Source of the DNA: DATGMB01 sp035293845
GTDB lineage: Bacteria; Acidobacteriota; Terriglobia; Bryobacterales; Bryobacteraceae
Direction: 5' to 3'
DNA length: 11,748 nt
NCBI GenBank assembly: GCA_035293845.1
Contig: DATGMB010000196.1
Location: 1-11,748, forward strand
The position numbers were made by a program, and so were the translations under genes. Numbering within the stretch: the first letter of the stretch is position 1; every line of letters begins with the position of its first letter. Below the pieces are notes generated by a model. That model was not told the DNA's origin. It did not search any database and was given only the letters and a program-made list of their open reading frames with translations. Below are positions 1-6,657 of this stretch, in pieces.

Positions 1-572
1 AAGGCCGGCACCACGCGGCCGTCGTCCAGCTTCATCCGCGGGCCGTACGTGTTGAAGATGCGCGCGATGTTGGTCCGCAGCCCGTGCTTGCGGTGGTACG
101 CCATGGTGAGCGCCTCGGCGAAGCGCTTGCTCTCGTCGTAACACGAGCGCGGACCCACCGGGTTCACGTTGCCCCAGTAGGTTTCGACCTGCGGGTGCAC
201 CAGCGGATCGCCGTAGCATTCCGAAGTCGAAGTGAGCAGGAAACGCGCGCCCTTGTCGCGCGCCAGCTCCAGCAGGTTGCGCGTGCCGGCGGACCCGACG
301 TCCAGCGTCTCGATCGGATGCTCCAGGTAATCCTTCGGGCTGGCGGGCGACGCCAGATTCGCCACACAGTCCACCGTGCCCTCGATGGTAAACGGCTGCG
401 TGACGTCCCATTTCTGGAACGCGAACCGCGTCTCGTCGGCCAGGTGCGCCAGGTTGGCCGCGCTGCCGGTGAGGAAATTATCGATGGCCACCACCGTGTG
501 GCCCTCCGTCAACAGCCGGTCGCAGAAATGGGACCCGATGAAGCCGGCCGCGCCGGCAACGACAATGCGCAA
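1..572 (-). CDS. UDP-glucuronate decarboxylase-like NAD-dependent sugar epimerase/dehydratase (3' end cut by window edge)
   Basis: Extended short-chain dehydrogenase/reductase of the UDP-xylose synthase type, expected to convert UDP-glucuronate to UDP-xylose in the cytoplasm for cell-surface polysaccharide. Seen: the N-terminal Rossmann motif GAAGFIGSH at residues 8-16, then AIDNFLTGS, LASPASP, LTSTSECYGDP, the catalytic SCYDESKRFAE (YxxxK), and ARIFNTYGPRM near the window edge. Those phrases are typical of bacterial UXS rather than of GalE or RmlB, although another sugar nucleotide decarboxylase or epimerase is possible. About 190 residues are present of the usual 310 or so. The start is TTG at 572: an in-frame TAG lies 21 bases upstream, there is no ATG, and GGAGG at 581-577 sits 4 bases before it. 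One small oddity is Cys where the family usually has Val in TSTSEVYGDP. It is divergent from the iron-sulfur oxidoreductase. Confidence 0.88.
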   Translation of the reverse strand, partial: MRIVVAGAAGFIGSHFCDRLLTEGHTVVAIDNFLTGSAANLAHLADETRFAFQKWDVTQPFTIEGTVDCVANLASPASPKDYLEHPIETLDVGSAGTRNLLELARDKGARFLLTSTSECYGDPLVHPQVETYWGNVNPVGPRSCYDESKRFAEALTMAYHRKHGLRTNIARIFNTYGPRMKLDDGRVVPA

Positions 573-592
573 TCTTCCTCCGTTCGCATCCT

Positions 593-598
593 ATTCTA
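593..598 (-). promoter_or_regulatory. Candidate -10 box for the UXS-like gene
   Basis: Read on the minus strand this is TAGAAT, five of six matches to TATAAT. It would start transcription around 585-587, a few bases before the GGAGG of the TTG-started gene. No good -35 element is visible, so this rests on one hexamer and the spacing. Confidence 0.33.
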
Positions 599-638
599 AC
601 GAACGGCGCGGCGAGCCATGCTACGCTCAAGCTGAGCG

Positions 639-2522
639 ATGACCACGGTGTTTTCCACAGGAGAGCAGATCCTGCTCCTGGTGATGATCTGCGCCTCCGT
701 CGGCTTCTTCTGGCTGCGATTGCGGCCTGCCCTCGACGCGATCCGCGGGTCGCGCGCCACGCCGGATTTCGACCTGGCGGATCTCGGCCCGCGCATCCGC
801 GATTTCCTTTGGGAGGTGATGCTGCAGGGCAAGGTGATCCGCGAGCGGCCGGCGGCCGGGCTCGCGCACGCGTTCGTGTTTTGGGGATTCTGCGCCTTCG
901 CTCTCATCACCATCAACCACATCGCCGCCGGGTTCAACGCGCCGCTTCTGTCCCATGAATCCGGCTTTGGCCGCTTCTATTTCACGTTCGTCGCGGTGTG
1001 GGCCGTGGCCGTCGCGGTGGCGATTGCGGGCCTGTTCGTCCGCCGGTTCGCTGTGCAGCCCAAGTGGCTCGGTAAGGTCTCGCCGGAATCAGGCGTCATC
1101 GCCGGGCTGATCTTCGCCCTGATGGTCACGTATCTAGCGGGCCTCTGGTTCGGCGAGGGCACCGCCGGAAGCCGCGCGGCGTGGTGGCTGCACACTCTGA
1201 CGCTGCTGATCTTTCTTCCGCTGATCCCGCACACCAAGCACCTGCATCTCGCCTTCAGCCCGTTCACCGTATTCCTCAAGCGCGATGGCTTCAGCCGCAT
1301 CCCGCCTCTCTCGGGCGACGAGGATTTCGGGCTCGTGACGGGCAAGGACGTCACCCGCATCGACGCGCTCCAGGCCTTCACGTGCGTGGAATGCGGACGC
1401 TGCACCGAGCACTGCCCCGCGTTCAATACGGGCAAGGTCCTCAATCCGAAGCAGATCGTTCTCGGCCTGCGCGGCTACCTCAAGGAGCACGGCCCGGCGG
1501 GCGAGGCGCCGCTGCTCGGACCGCATATTTCCGAGGAGGCCGCGTTCCAGTGCACCACCTGCGGAAGCTGCGAATACCAGTGCCCGGTCGGCATCCAGCA
1601 CCTGCCCGTGATCGTCGGCCTGCGGCGCGGCGCGGTCAACACCGGGCAGTGGGAGAACGACTACGGCACCAAGCTGTTCCTCAATCTGGAGCGCAACGGG
1701 AACGCTCTCGGCTTCCCCGCCTCCGAGCGCCAGAAATTCATCGAGAAGAACGAGCTGCCTTTTTACGACGGCTCGCAGGAATACTGCCTCTGGCTCGGCT
1801 GCATGGGGGCATACGATCCGCAGGGCCGCGAGATTGTGCTTGCGCTCGCGCGCGTGCTGCGTCACGCCGGCGTCACCTTCGGCGTGCTGCGCAAGGAGCG
1901 CTGCACCGGCGACCCCGCGCGCCGCCTCGGCAACGACCTCGCGTTCACGCAGGTGGCCGAACAAAACATCGAAACGCTGCAGGCGGCCAAGCCCGCCAGG
2001 ATGGTCTCGATTTGCCCGCATTGCGTCCGCACCATCGGAACCGACTGGAAGGAAGCCGGAGCGACGTTCGCCATTGAACATCACAGCGAGTTGCTCGCGC
2101 GCATGCAATCGCGGCTGCCGCAACCGGCGGGTGACGGCGGCCGCGTGGCGTATCACGACCCGTGCTATCTCGGCCGCTACCGCGATGTGTACGATGAGCC
2201 GCGCCAGGTTGCGGGCCGGTATGCGGAAGTCGTCGAGCCGGAGCGCACGCGGCAGCGCTCGTTCTGCTGCGGCGCGGGCGGCGGCCAGATGTTCCTCGGG
2301 GAGGAATCCGGCAAGCGCGTCAACATCGAACGCGCCGAGCAGCTCGTCGCTACAGGCGCAGGCGTGATCGGCACCGCATGCCCGTTCTGCCAGACCATGT
2401 TCCGCGACGCCCTCGGCGCTGTAGCGCCCCAGGCGCCGCCCAAGCTGCTCGATATCGCCCAGATCGCCGCCGCCGCTCTGCCCGCCGGGGGCCCAGGCGA
2501 AAAACCGCAACCTGTTTCGTGA
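639..2522 (+). CDS. Membrane-bound heterodisulfide reductase-like (EtfD-type) iron-sulfur oxidoreductase
   Basis: A 627-residue fusion expected to pass electrons from a soluble donor, in related systems an electron transfer flavoprotein, to the quinone pool at the inner membrane. Residues 10-210 are a NarI-like cytochrome b domain with hydrophobic segments near 10-28, 75-98, 112-135, 152-172 and 183-200, plus candidate haem ligands H77, H94, H185 and H198. Two ferredoxin-type cluster motifs follow: C249-C252-C255-C259 and C305-C308-C311-C315. The C-terminal half holds two CCG domains. The first has C383, C388, CTGDPARRLGND at 422-433 and CPHC at 459-462. The second has DPC at 507-509, CCGAGGG at 543-549 and CPFC at 581-584. 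The CTGDP form of the first domain is what I recall for this family. No etfAB or acyl-CoA dehydrogenase gene lies in the window, so the donor is inferred. ATG 639 has no clear Shine-Dalgarno. A weak extended -10 (TGcTACGCT, box at 622-627) lies 11 bases upstream. Confidence 0.9.
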   Translation: MTTVFSTGEQILLLVMICASVGFFWLRLRPALDAIRGSRATPDFDLADLGPRIRDFLWEVMLQGKVIRERPAAGLAHAFVFWGFCAFALITINHIAAGFNAPLLSHESGFGRFYFTFVAVWAVAVAVAIAGLFVRRFAVQPKWLGKVSPESGVIAGLIFALMVTYLAGLWFGEGTAGSRAAWWLHTLTLLIFLPLIPHTKHLHLAFSPFTVFLKRDGFSRIPPLSGDEDFGLVTGKDVTRIDALQAFTCVECGRCTEHCPAFNTGKVLNPKQIVLGLRGYLKEHGPAGEAPLLGPHISEEAAFQCTTCGSCEYQCPVGIQHLPVIVGLRRGAVNTGQWENDYGTKLFLNLERNGNALGFPASERQKFIEKNELPFYDGSQEYCLWLGCMGAYDPQGREIVLALARVLRHAGVTFGVLRKERCTGDPARRLGNDLAFTQVAEQNIETLQAAKPARMVSICPHCVRTIGTDWKEAGATFAIEHHSELLARMQSRLPQPAGDGGRVAYHDPCYLGRYRDVYDEPRQVAGRYAEVVEPERTRQRSFCCGAGGGQMFLGEESGKRVNIERAEQLVATGAGVIGTACPFCQTMFRDALGAVAPQAPPKLLDIAQIAAAALPAGGPGEKPQPVS

Positions 2523-2529
2523 CGGCCGC

Positions 2530-2557
2530 GTGACATCCCCCCGCGAGATGCTATAAT
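2530..2557 (+). promoter_or_regulatory. Near-consensus sigma70 promoter driving tRNA-Lys
   Basis: GTGACA (2530-2535, five of six matches to TTGACA), a 16-base spacer, then a perfect TATAAT at 2552-2557 preceded by an extended -10 TG at 2549-2550. The expected start is near 2564, giving a 5' leader of about 46 bases before the tRNA. It begins 8 bases after the stop codon of the upstream oxidoreductase, so the tRNA is expressed on its own. It is the strongest promoter match in the window. Confidence 0.8.
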
Positions 2558-2565
2558 CGATTCGT

Positions 2566-2591
2566 CGGCGGACCGGTTCCCGCCGGCTTTT
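2566..2591 (+). terminator. GC-rich hairpin followed by TTTT, between the oxidoreductase gene and tRNA-Lys
   Basis: CGGCGG (2566-2571) pairs with CCGCCG (2580-2585) around an 8-base loop, followed by gcTTTTcc. It has the shape of a short intrinsic terminator for the upstream gene. It also starts within a few bases of the predicted tRNA transcription start, so it may instead be a 5' leader hairpin removed with the leader by RNase P. An alternative CCGG/CCGG pairing (2573-2576 with 2583-2586) competes with it. Confidence 0.35.
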
Positions 2592-2609
2592 CCACCCCAC
2601 AAACGGAAC

Positions 2610-2685
2610 GGGCGCGTAGCTCAATTGGCAGAGCAAGTGACTCTTAATCACTAGGTTGTAGGTTCGATTCCTACCGCGCTCACCA
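2610..2685 (+). tRNA. tRNA-Lys (anticodon CTT, 3' CCA encoded)
   Basis: A full cloverleaf can be drawn. The acceptor stem is 2610-2616 with 2675-2681 (seven pairs, one G-U). The D stem is GCTC/GAGC. The anticodon stem is AGTGA (2636-2640) with TCACT (2648-2652), around the loop CTCTTAA with anticodon CTT at 2643-2645. A five-base variable region is followed by the T stem GTAGG (2658-2662) with CCTAC (2670-2674) and loop TTCGATT. The discriminator is A2682 and CCA is encoded at 2683-2685. CTT reads AAG lysine codons. No duplicated 3' end or integrase that would mark an integration site is seen nearby. Confidence 0.97.
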
Positions 2686-2792
2686 CTCATTCAACTTAAA
2701 AAGGCTTAATCGGGCGCCAATCACTCGGAATCCGATACCGCGGTCCCGCTGGGAGCACGGCTTTGAGGCTGCCGCCTGCCTGCCGCGCGGCT

Positions 2793-2806
2793 CTCGCTCG
2801 AGCGAG
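2793..2806. repeat. Perfect 14-bp palindrome upstream of the beta-propeller/cytochrome gene
   Basis: CTCGCTCGAGCGAG is identical to its reverse complement. It sits where a -35 element would be relative to the TATACT box at 2816-2821, a typical place for a repressor operator. No regulator gene is adjacent. A chance palindrome in GC-rich DNA is possible. Confidence 0.4.
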
Positions 2807-2815
2807 GCGGGGCGG

Positions 2816-2821
2816 TATACT
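2816..2821 (+). promoter_or_regulatory. Candidate -10 box giving a near-leaderless mRNA for the beta-propeller/cytochrome gene
   Basis: TATACT (five of six matches to TATAAT) ends 12 bases before ATG 2834. Transcription would begin near 2828-2830 and leave a leader of only about 4-6 bases. No ribosome binding site precedes the ATG, which agrees with leaderless initiation. The -35 region holds the 14-bp palindrome instead of a recognisable -35. Confidence 0.45.
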
Positions 2822-2833
2822 TGACCTAACTCC

Positions 2834-5725
2834 ATGGGTCATCTTGTCCACCGCACCGCTTCCCGTTGGATTGTGTGTGTCCTGCTCGCCGGCGCGCTGT
2901 TTTGGACGGGCCGCGCGCTGGTTCGCGGCACGGGCGTGCGCGCGGCTTCGAGCGGGCCGGCATTCGTCGAATTCGAGAGCGGGCCGGTGCGGCCGCTGGC
3001 GATGTCGCCGGACGGCAACACGCTGTTTGCGGCCAACACGCCCGATGGCACGCTCGAAATTTTCGACCTGACGGGCGGGCTGCCGGTGCCCATCGCGCGC
3101 GTTCCGGTGGGGATGGAGCCGGTCGCGGTCGCGGCCCGCACGAACACGGAGGTCTGGGTCGCCAACCTGCTTTCCGACAGCGTGAGCGTGGTGACGCTCG
3201 CGGGCACGCCGCACGTCGCGCGCACGCTGCTGGTAGGCGATGAGCCGCGCGACGTCGTATTCGCCGGCAATCCGCAGCGCGCGTTCATCACCACGGCGCA
3301 CCGCGGCCAGCAGCGCACCGATCCTTCGATCGCGGGCGTGCCCGGCGCGGGCGACCCGCAGCTTACCACGCCCGGCATCCCGCGCGCCGACGTGTGGGTG
3401 TTCGACCCGGCGAATCTCGGGAACACGACGGGCGGCACGCCGCTGAAGATCATGAGCTTCTTCACGGATACGCCGCGGGCCCTGGCGGCCAGCGCGGACG
3501 GCAATACGGTGTATGTGGCGGGCTTCAAGACCGGCAACCAGACCACCACCGTGCAGCAGGCGCGCGTCTGCACGGGTTTTCATCCGAATACGCCGTGCAA
3601 GCTGCCGGACGGCACCACCAGCCCCGGCGGCAATCCCGGGCCGGCGACGGATTCCGCGGGCGAGCCCGCGCCGGAGGTCGGGCTGATCGTCAAGTACAAC
3701 AACGCAGACGGTCACTGGGAGGACGAACTGCACCGCATCTGGGACAACTCGGTCCGCTTCACGCTGCCGGATACCGACGTGTTCGCCGTGGACGCCAACA
3801 CGCTGACGCAGACCGCGGCCTACGCCCATGTGGGAACCACGCTGTTCAACATGGCGGTGAATCCGCAGAGCGGGCGCCTGTACGTTTCCAATACGGATGC
3901 GATCAACAACGTGCGGTTCGAAGGTCCGGGCGTGTATGCGGGGCATACGGTTGAGGGCCATCTGGCCGAAGCGCGGATCACGGTGATCGCGGGGGCGAAC
4001 GTGCTGCCGCGGCATATCAACAAGCACATCGATTACTCGAAGCTGGCCGGCTCGCCGGGGTTCGACGCCACCGCGAAGACGCACTCGCTCTCGACGCCGC
4101 TCGATATGGCGGTGACGAAGGACGGCACGACGCTGTACGTGGCCGCGTTCGGATCGGCGAAGATCGGGGTTTTCGATACGGCGGCACTCGAAAACGATAC
4201 GTTCGATCCCGTGGCGGGGAGCGCGCGCTATCTCGCGGTGAGCGGCGGCGGGCCGAGCGGGCTGGCGCTCGATGAGGCGCGCGGGCGGCTGTACGTCGCG
4301 ACGCGCTTCGACGACGGCGTGAAGACGATTGACCTGAAATCGCAGCGGGAGGTCGCGGCGGTGCGGATGCCGAATCCGGAGCCGGAATCAGTCGTCGAAG
4401 GCCGGCCGATGCTGTATGACGCCACGCGGTTTTCCGGCAATGGCGAAGCGAGCTGCGCAAGCTGCCATATTTTCGGCGACATGGACGGTCTGGCGTGGGA
4501 CCTGGGCAATCCCGACGCAACGGTCACGACGAGCCCGATACCGATCAACTTCGGCGGGCTGATTCCGTTTCTGATCGCGCTCGATGCGACGGGGTTAAAC
4601 ACGCCGCTCAACGGCAGCAACAAGGCGACCGACTTCCACCCGATGAAGGGGCCGTTCACGACACAGACGCTGCGCGGGCTGCGCTATTCCGGCGCGATGC
4701 ACTGGCGCGGCGACCGCTCGACGGGCGTGTTCGGCACGAGCGCATTCGATTCGAACCTCTCGTTCCTGAACTTCCAGGCGGCATTCCAGACGCTGCTGGG
4801 CAGTCCGGACGTGCCCACGCCGGACGAGATGCAGAGGTTCGCCAATTTCCAGTTGCAGGTATTGCCGCCGCCCAACCCGATTCGCAACCTGGATAACTCG
4901 CTGACGCCCTCGCAGCAGAGCGGCAAGTCGTTCTTTGGCGGCACGCGCCCGTCGGACGGCGTGGTTTCAGCGGCGCTGTCCGCGGCGTTGGGGCAAACGT
5001 CGTTCACCTGCAGCGGCTGTCACACGCTGAATCCGGCGGCAGGCTCCTTCGGGACGGGAGGCAACCAGAGCTTCGAAGAGCTGCCGCAGATCGTCAAAAT
5101 TCCGCATTTGCGAAACCTTTACGACAAGATCGGGATGTTCGGGAATCCGGCCGTGCCGTTCTTTCAGGCCGCCGACAGCGGCCCGATGGGGGACCAGGTG
5201 CGCGGCTTCGGGTTCACGGGCGACGGATCGACCGACACGCTATTCCGTTTCCTGACCGCGAGCGTCTTCGCGCCGACGGCGGATTCAGGCTTTCCGCAGC
5301 AGAATCCGGATGGAACGCGGCGGGACGTGGAGCAATATCTGCTCGCGTTCGATAGCGACCTCGCGCCCATCGTGGGTCAGCAGGTGACGCTGACGGCGGC
5401 CAACGCGGCGGCAGCCGGACCGCGCATCGATCTGCTGAAGCAGCGCGCGGCGGCGCCGTTCGTTTCTGCCGCGCTCGGCGGGACGGTAACGGAATGCGAC
5501 CTGGTGGCGCAGGTGGCGGCGAACGGGCGCGTGATGGGATACCTGTACGATCCCGCGAGCGGCAACTTCGTGCCGGAAGACGGACCCCCGCTCACCGACG
5601 CCGGGCTGCGTGCGCTGGCGGCGACGGCGGGCCAGGAAGTCACGTACACCGCGGTGACGCCGGGCGCGGGGCGCCGGGTGGCGTACGGAGATTTCGTGGT
5701 GCGTCGGCGCGGGCCCAGGCAGTAG
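2834..5725 (+). CDS. Exported YVTN beta-propeller fused to a two-heme MauG/cytochrome c peroxidase-like domain
   Basis: A 963-residue protein. Residues 1-37 look like a signal peptide (arginines, then IVCVLLAGALF, cleavage perhaps after VRA), as needed for periplasmic haem attachment. Residues 45-520 are a YVTN/YncE-type beta-propeller. Blade phrases recur: LAMSPDGNTLFAAN (55-68), VWVANLLSDSVSVV (107-120), LAASADGNTVYVAG, MAVNPQSGRLYVSN, MAVTKDGTTLYVAAF and LALDEARGRLYVAT. The remainder carries two haem c motifs, CASCH at 541-545 and CSGCH at 726-730, with FHPMKGPFTTQTLRGL (601-616), MHWRGDR (622-628) and HLRNLY (758-763). These resemble MauG/di-heme peroxidase relatives. Possible roles are peroxide reduction or oxidation of a protein or small substrate; the substrate is unknown. 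The start is bounded by an in-frame TGA at 2822-2824, so ATG 2834 is the first possible start. The gene appears to stand alone. Confidence 0.88.
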   Translation: MGHLVHRTASRWIVCVLLAGALFWTGRALVRGTGVRAASSGPAFVEFESGPVRPLAMSPDGNTLFAANTPDGTLEIFDLTGGLPVPIARVPVGMEPVAVAARTNTEVWVANLLSDSVSVVTLAGTPHVARTLLVGDEPRDVVFAGNPQRAFITTAHRGQQRTDPSIAGVPGAGDPQLTTPGIPRADVWVFDPANLGNTTGGTPLKIMSFFTDTPRALAASADGNTVYVAGFKTGNQTTTVQQARVCTGFHPNTPCKLPDGTTSPGGNPGPATDSAGEPAPEVGLIVKYNNADGHWEDELHRIWDNSVRFTLPDTDVFAVDANTLTQTAAYAHVGTTLFNMAVNPQSGRLYVSNTDAINNVRFEGPGVYAGHTVEGHLAEARITVIAGANVLPRHINKHIDYSKLAGSPGFDATAKTHSLSTPLDMAVTKDGTTLYVAAFGSAKIGVFDTAALENDTFDPVAGSARYLAVSGGGPSGLALDEARGRLYVATRFDDGVKTIDLKSQREVAAVRMPNPEPESVVEGRPMLYDATRFSGNGEASCASCHIFGDMDGLAWDLGNPDATVTTSPIPINFGGLIPFLIALDATGLNTPLNGSNKATDFHPMKGPFTTQTLRGLRYSGAMHWRGDRSTGVFGTSAFDSNLSFLNFQAAFQTLLGSPDVPTPDEMQRFANFQLQVLPPPNPIRNLDNSLTPSQQSGKSFFGGTRPSDGVVSAALSAALGQTSFTCSGCHTLNPAAGSFGTGGNQSFEELPQIVKIPHLRNLYDKIGMFGNPAVPFFQAADSGPMGDQVRGFGFTGDGSTDTLFRFLTASVFAPTADSGFPQQNPDGTRRDVEQYLLAFDSDLAPIVGQQVTLTAANAAAAGPRIDLLKQRAAAPFVSAALGGTVTECDLVAQVAANGRVMGYLYDPASGNFVPEDGPPLTDAGLRALAATAGQEVTYTAVTPGAGRRVAYGDFVVRRRGPRQ

Positions 5726-5805
5726 CAGCTCGCGCGGAAGCAATTCGCGGAAGCCGCGGAAACTTTCGCGGCGGCGCGGTGTCTATTCGGTTGGAAGCTG
5801 ACAAA

Positions 5806-5872
5806 GCCCTGAATCGGGGCGATCCCAACTCCTCAGGGCCGGAGGAGTGGTGTCTCGAAAAATAGTGAGGAG
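5806..5872 (+). promoter_or_regulatory. Possible structured leader of tonB with competing hairpins and an anti-Shine-Dalgarno element
   Basis: Three pairings compete. GCCCTGA (5806-5812) pairs with TCAGGGC (5833-5839), enclosing a small GGG/CCC stem (5817-5819 with 5824-5826). ACTCCTC (5828-5834) pairs with GAGGAGT (5842-5848) around a 7-base loop. The same CTCCTC (5829-5834) is exactly complementary to the ribosome binding site GAGGAG at 5867-5872. The first two share 5833-5834, so they exclude each other. I do not recognise a known riboswitch class. A regulatory role is inference. Confidence 0.35.
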
Positions 5873-5878
5873 ATTCCG

Positions 5879-6628
5879 ATGTTCGAGCAGACGCTACTCG
5901 CTCAGCCTGGCGGCCACCGCGTTTTCGGCACATTCGCCGGAGTGGCCGGCCAGGCCCTTTTTGCCGGCGCGCTGATCCTGGCGCCACTGGTTTTTCCGCA
6001 AGTGCTGCCGCAGGTGCAATCGCTGACCGCGCTGGTGGCTCCGGGGCCTCCGCCACCGCCGCCCGTACAGACCGTGCGGCCGCGGGGCACGGTTGTGCAT
6101 CATCTGTTCCGCTGCACGTTTTGCGAACCCGTGGCGATACCGAAGCGCGTGGCGCAGATCGTCGATGACGTGCCGGATGCGGCGCCCGCCGCCGGTTTCA
6201 TTGGTGTGCCGGGCGTCGTTGGCGATGGCGTGCCGGGCGGCGTGCTGACGGGTATCCTGGCGTCGCGGCCCGCTCCCATTCCGCCGCCGCAGCCAGTAAC
6301 CGCGGCGCCGAGGCCGGTGGATTCCGCGCCCGCGCCCGTCGCCCGTTATCCTGTTGGCGGCGACGTCAAGCCGGCCACGCTCATCCGCCGCGTCGACCCG
6401 GTGTATCCAGCGCTCGCGAAGCAGGCGCGGGTTTCGGGCGTGGTGGAGCTGGAAGGCGTGATCGGCGTCGATGGCCGCGTGCATGAGCTGAAGGTCAAGA
6501 GCGGCCCCGCGCTGCTCGTCAACGCCGCCGTCGATGCCGTAAGTCAGTGGCTCTATCAGCCGACGAAGCTCAATGGGCAGCCGGTCGAAGTGATCATGCC
6601 GGTGACCGTGACGTTCCGGCTGAACTGA
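5879..6628 (+). CDS. Energy transducer TonB-family protein
   Basis: 249 residues with TonB architecture. A short cytoplasmic N-terminus is followed by one membrane segment at about residues 19-40. A periplasmic Pro-rich linker has PGPPPPPPV at 55-63 and PAPIPPPQPV at 131-140. A C-terminal TonB domain covers about 165-249, with VDPVYPALAKQARVSG (172-187), a VDGRVHELKVKSG turn (197-209) and the final strand PVTVTFRLN. TonB couples the proton-motive force to outer membrane receptors, normally through ExbB and ExbD; neither gene lies here. GAGGAG at 5867-5872 with a 6-base spacer supports ATG 5879. An oddity is a CTFC pair at residues 79-82 in the linker, which could form a disulfide or bind a metal. 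The gene ends 29 bases before the cysteine-cluster gene, so the two may be cotranscribed. It could be a TonB paralogue dedicated to particular receptors. Confidence 0.88.
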   Translation: MFEQTLLAQPGGHRVFGTFAGVAGQALFAGALILAPLVFPQVLPQVQSLTALVAPGPPPPPPVQTVRPRGTVVHHLFRCTFCEPVAIPKRVAQIVDDVPDAAPAAGFIGVPGVVGDGVPGGVLTGILASRPAPIPPPQPVTAAPRPVDSAPAPVARYPVGGDVKPATLIRRVDPVYPALAKQARVSGVVELEGVIGVDGRVHELKVKSGPALLVNAAVDAVSQWLYQPTKLNGQPVEVIMPVTVTFRLN

Positions 6629-6657
6629 GGGAGGTCCGGCCGGAGGGTATTGGTAGC

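Noticed and set aside
2610..2685. tRNA-Lys as an integration site for a mobile element
   Set aside because: No repeat of the tRNA 3' end, integrase or phage-like gene is found in the window.
1134..2690. Long open frame on the minus strand (518 codons) opposite the iron-sulfur oxidoreductase
   Set aside because: Arg/Ala-rich translation with no family resemblance. It lies opposite a gene with intact cluster motifs and runs into the tRNA. It is a shadow frame of GC-rich coding DNA.
2696..4084. Long open frame on the minus strand (462 codons) opposite the beta-propeller gene
   Set aside because: Low-complexity Arg/Ala/His-rich product opposite clear propeller repeats and a signal peptide; no ribosome binding site or domain.
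5806..5872. A known riboswitch class upstream of tonB
   Set aside because: The conserved cores I know for cobalamin, c-di-GMP, fluoride, guanidine and SAM-type riboswitches are not seen, so no class is assigned.
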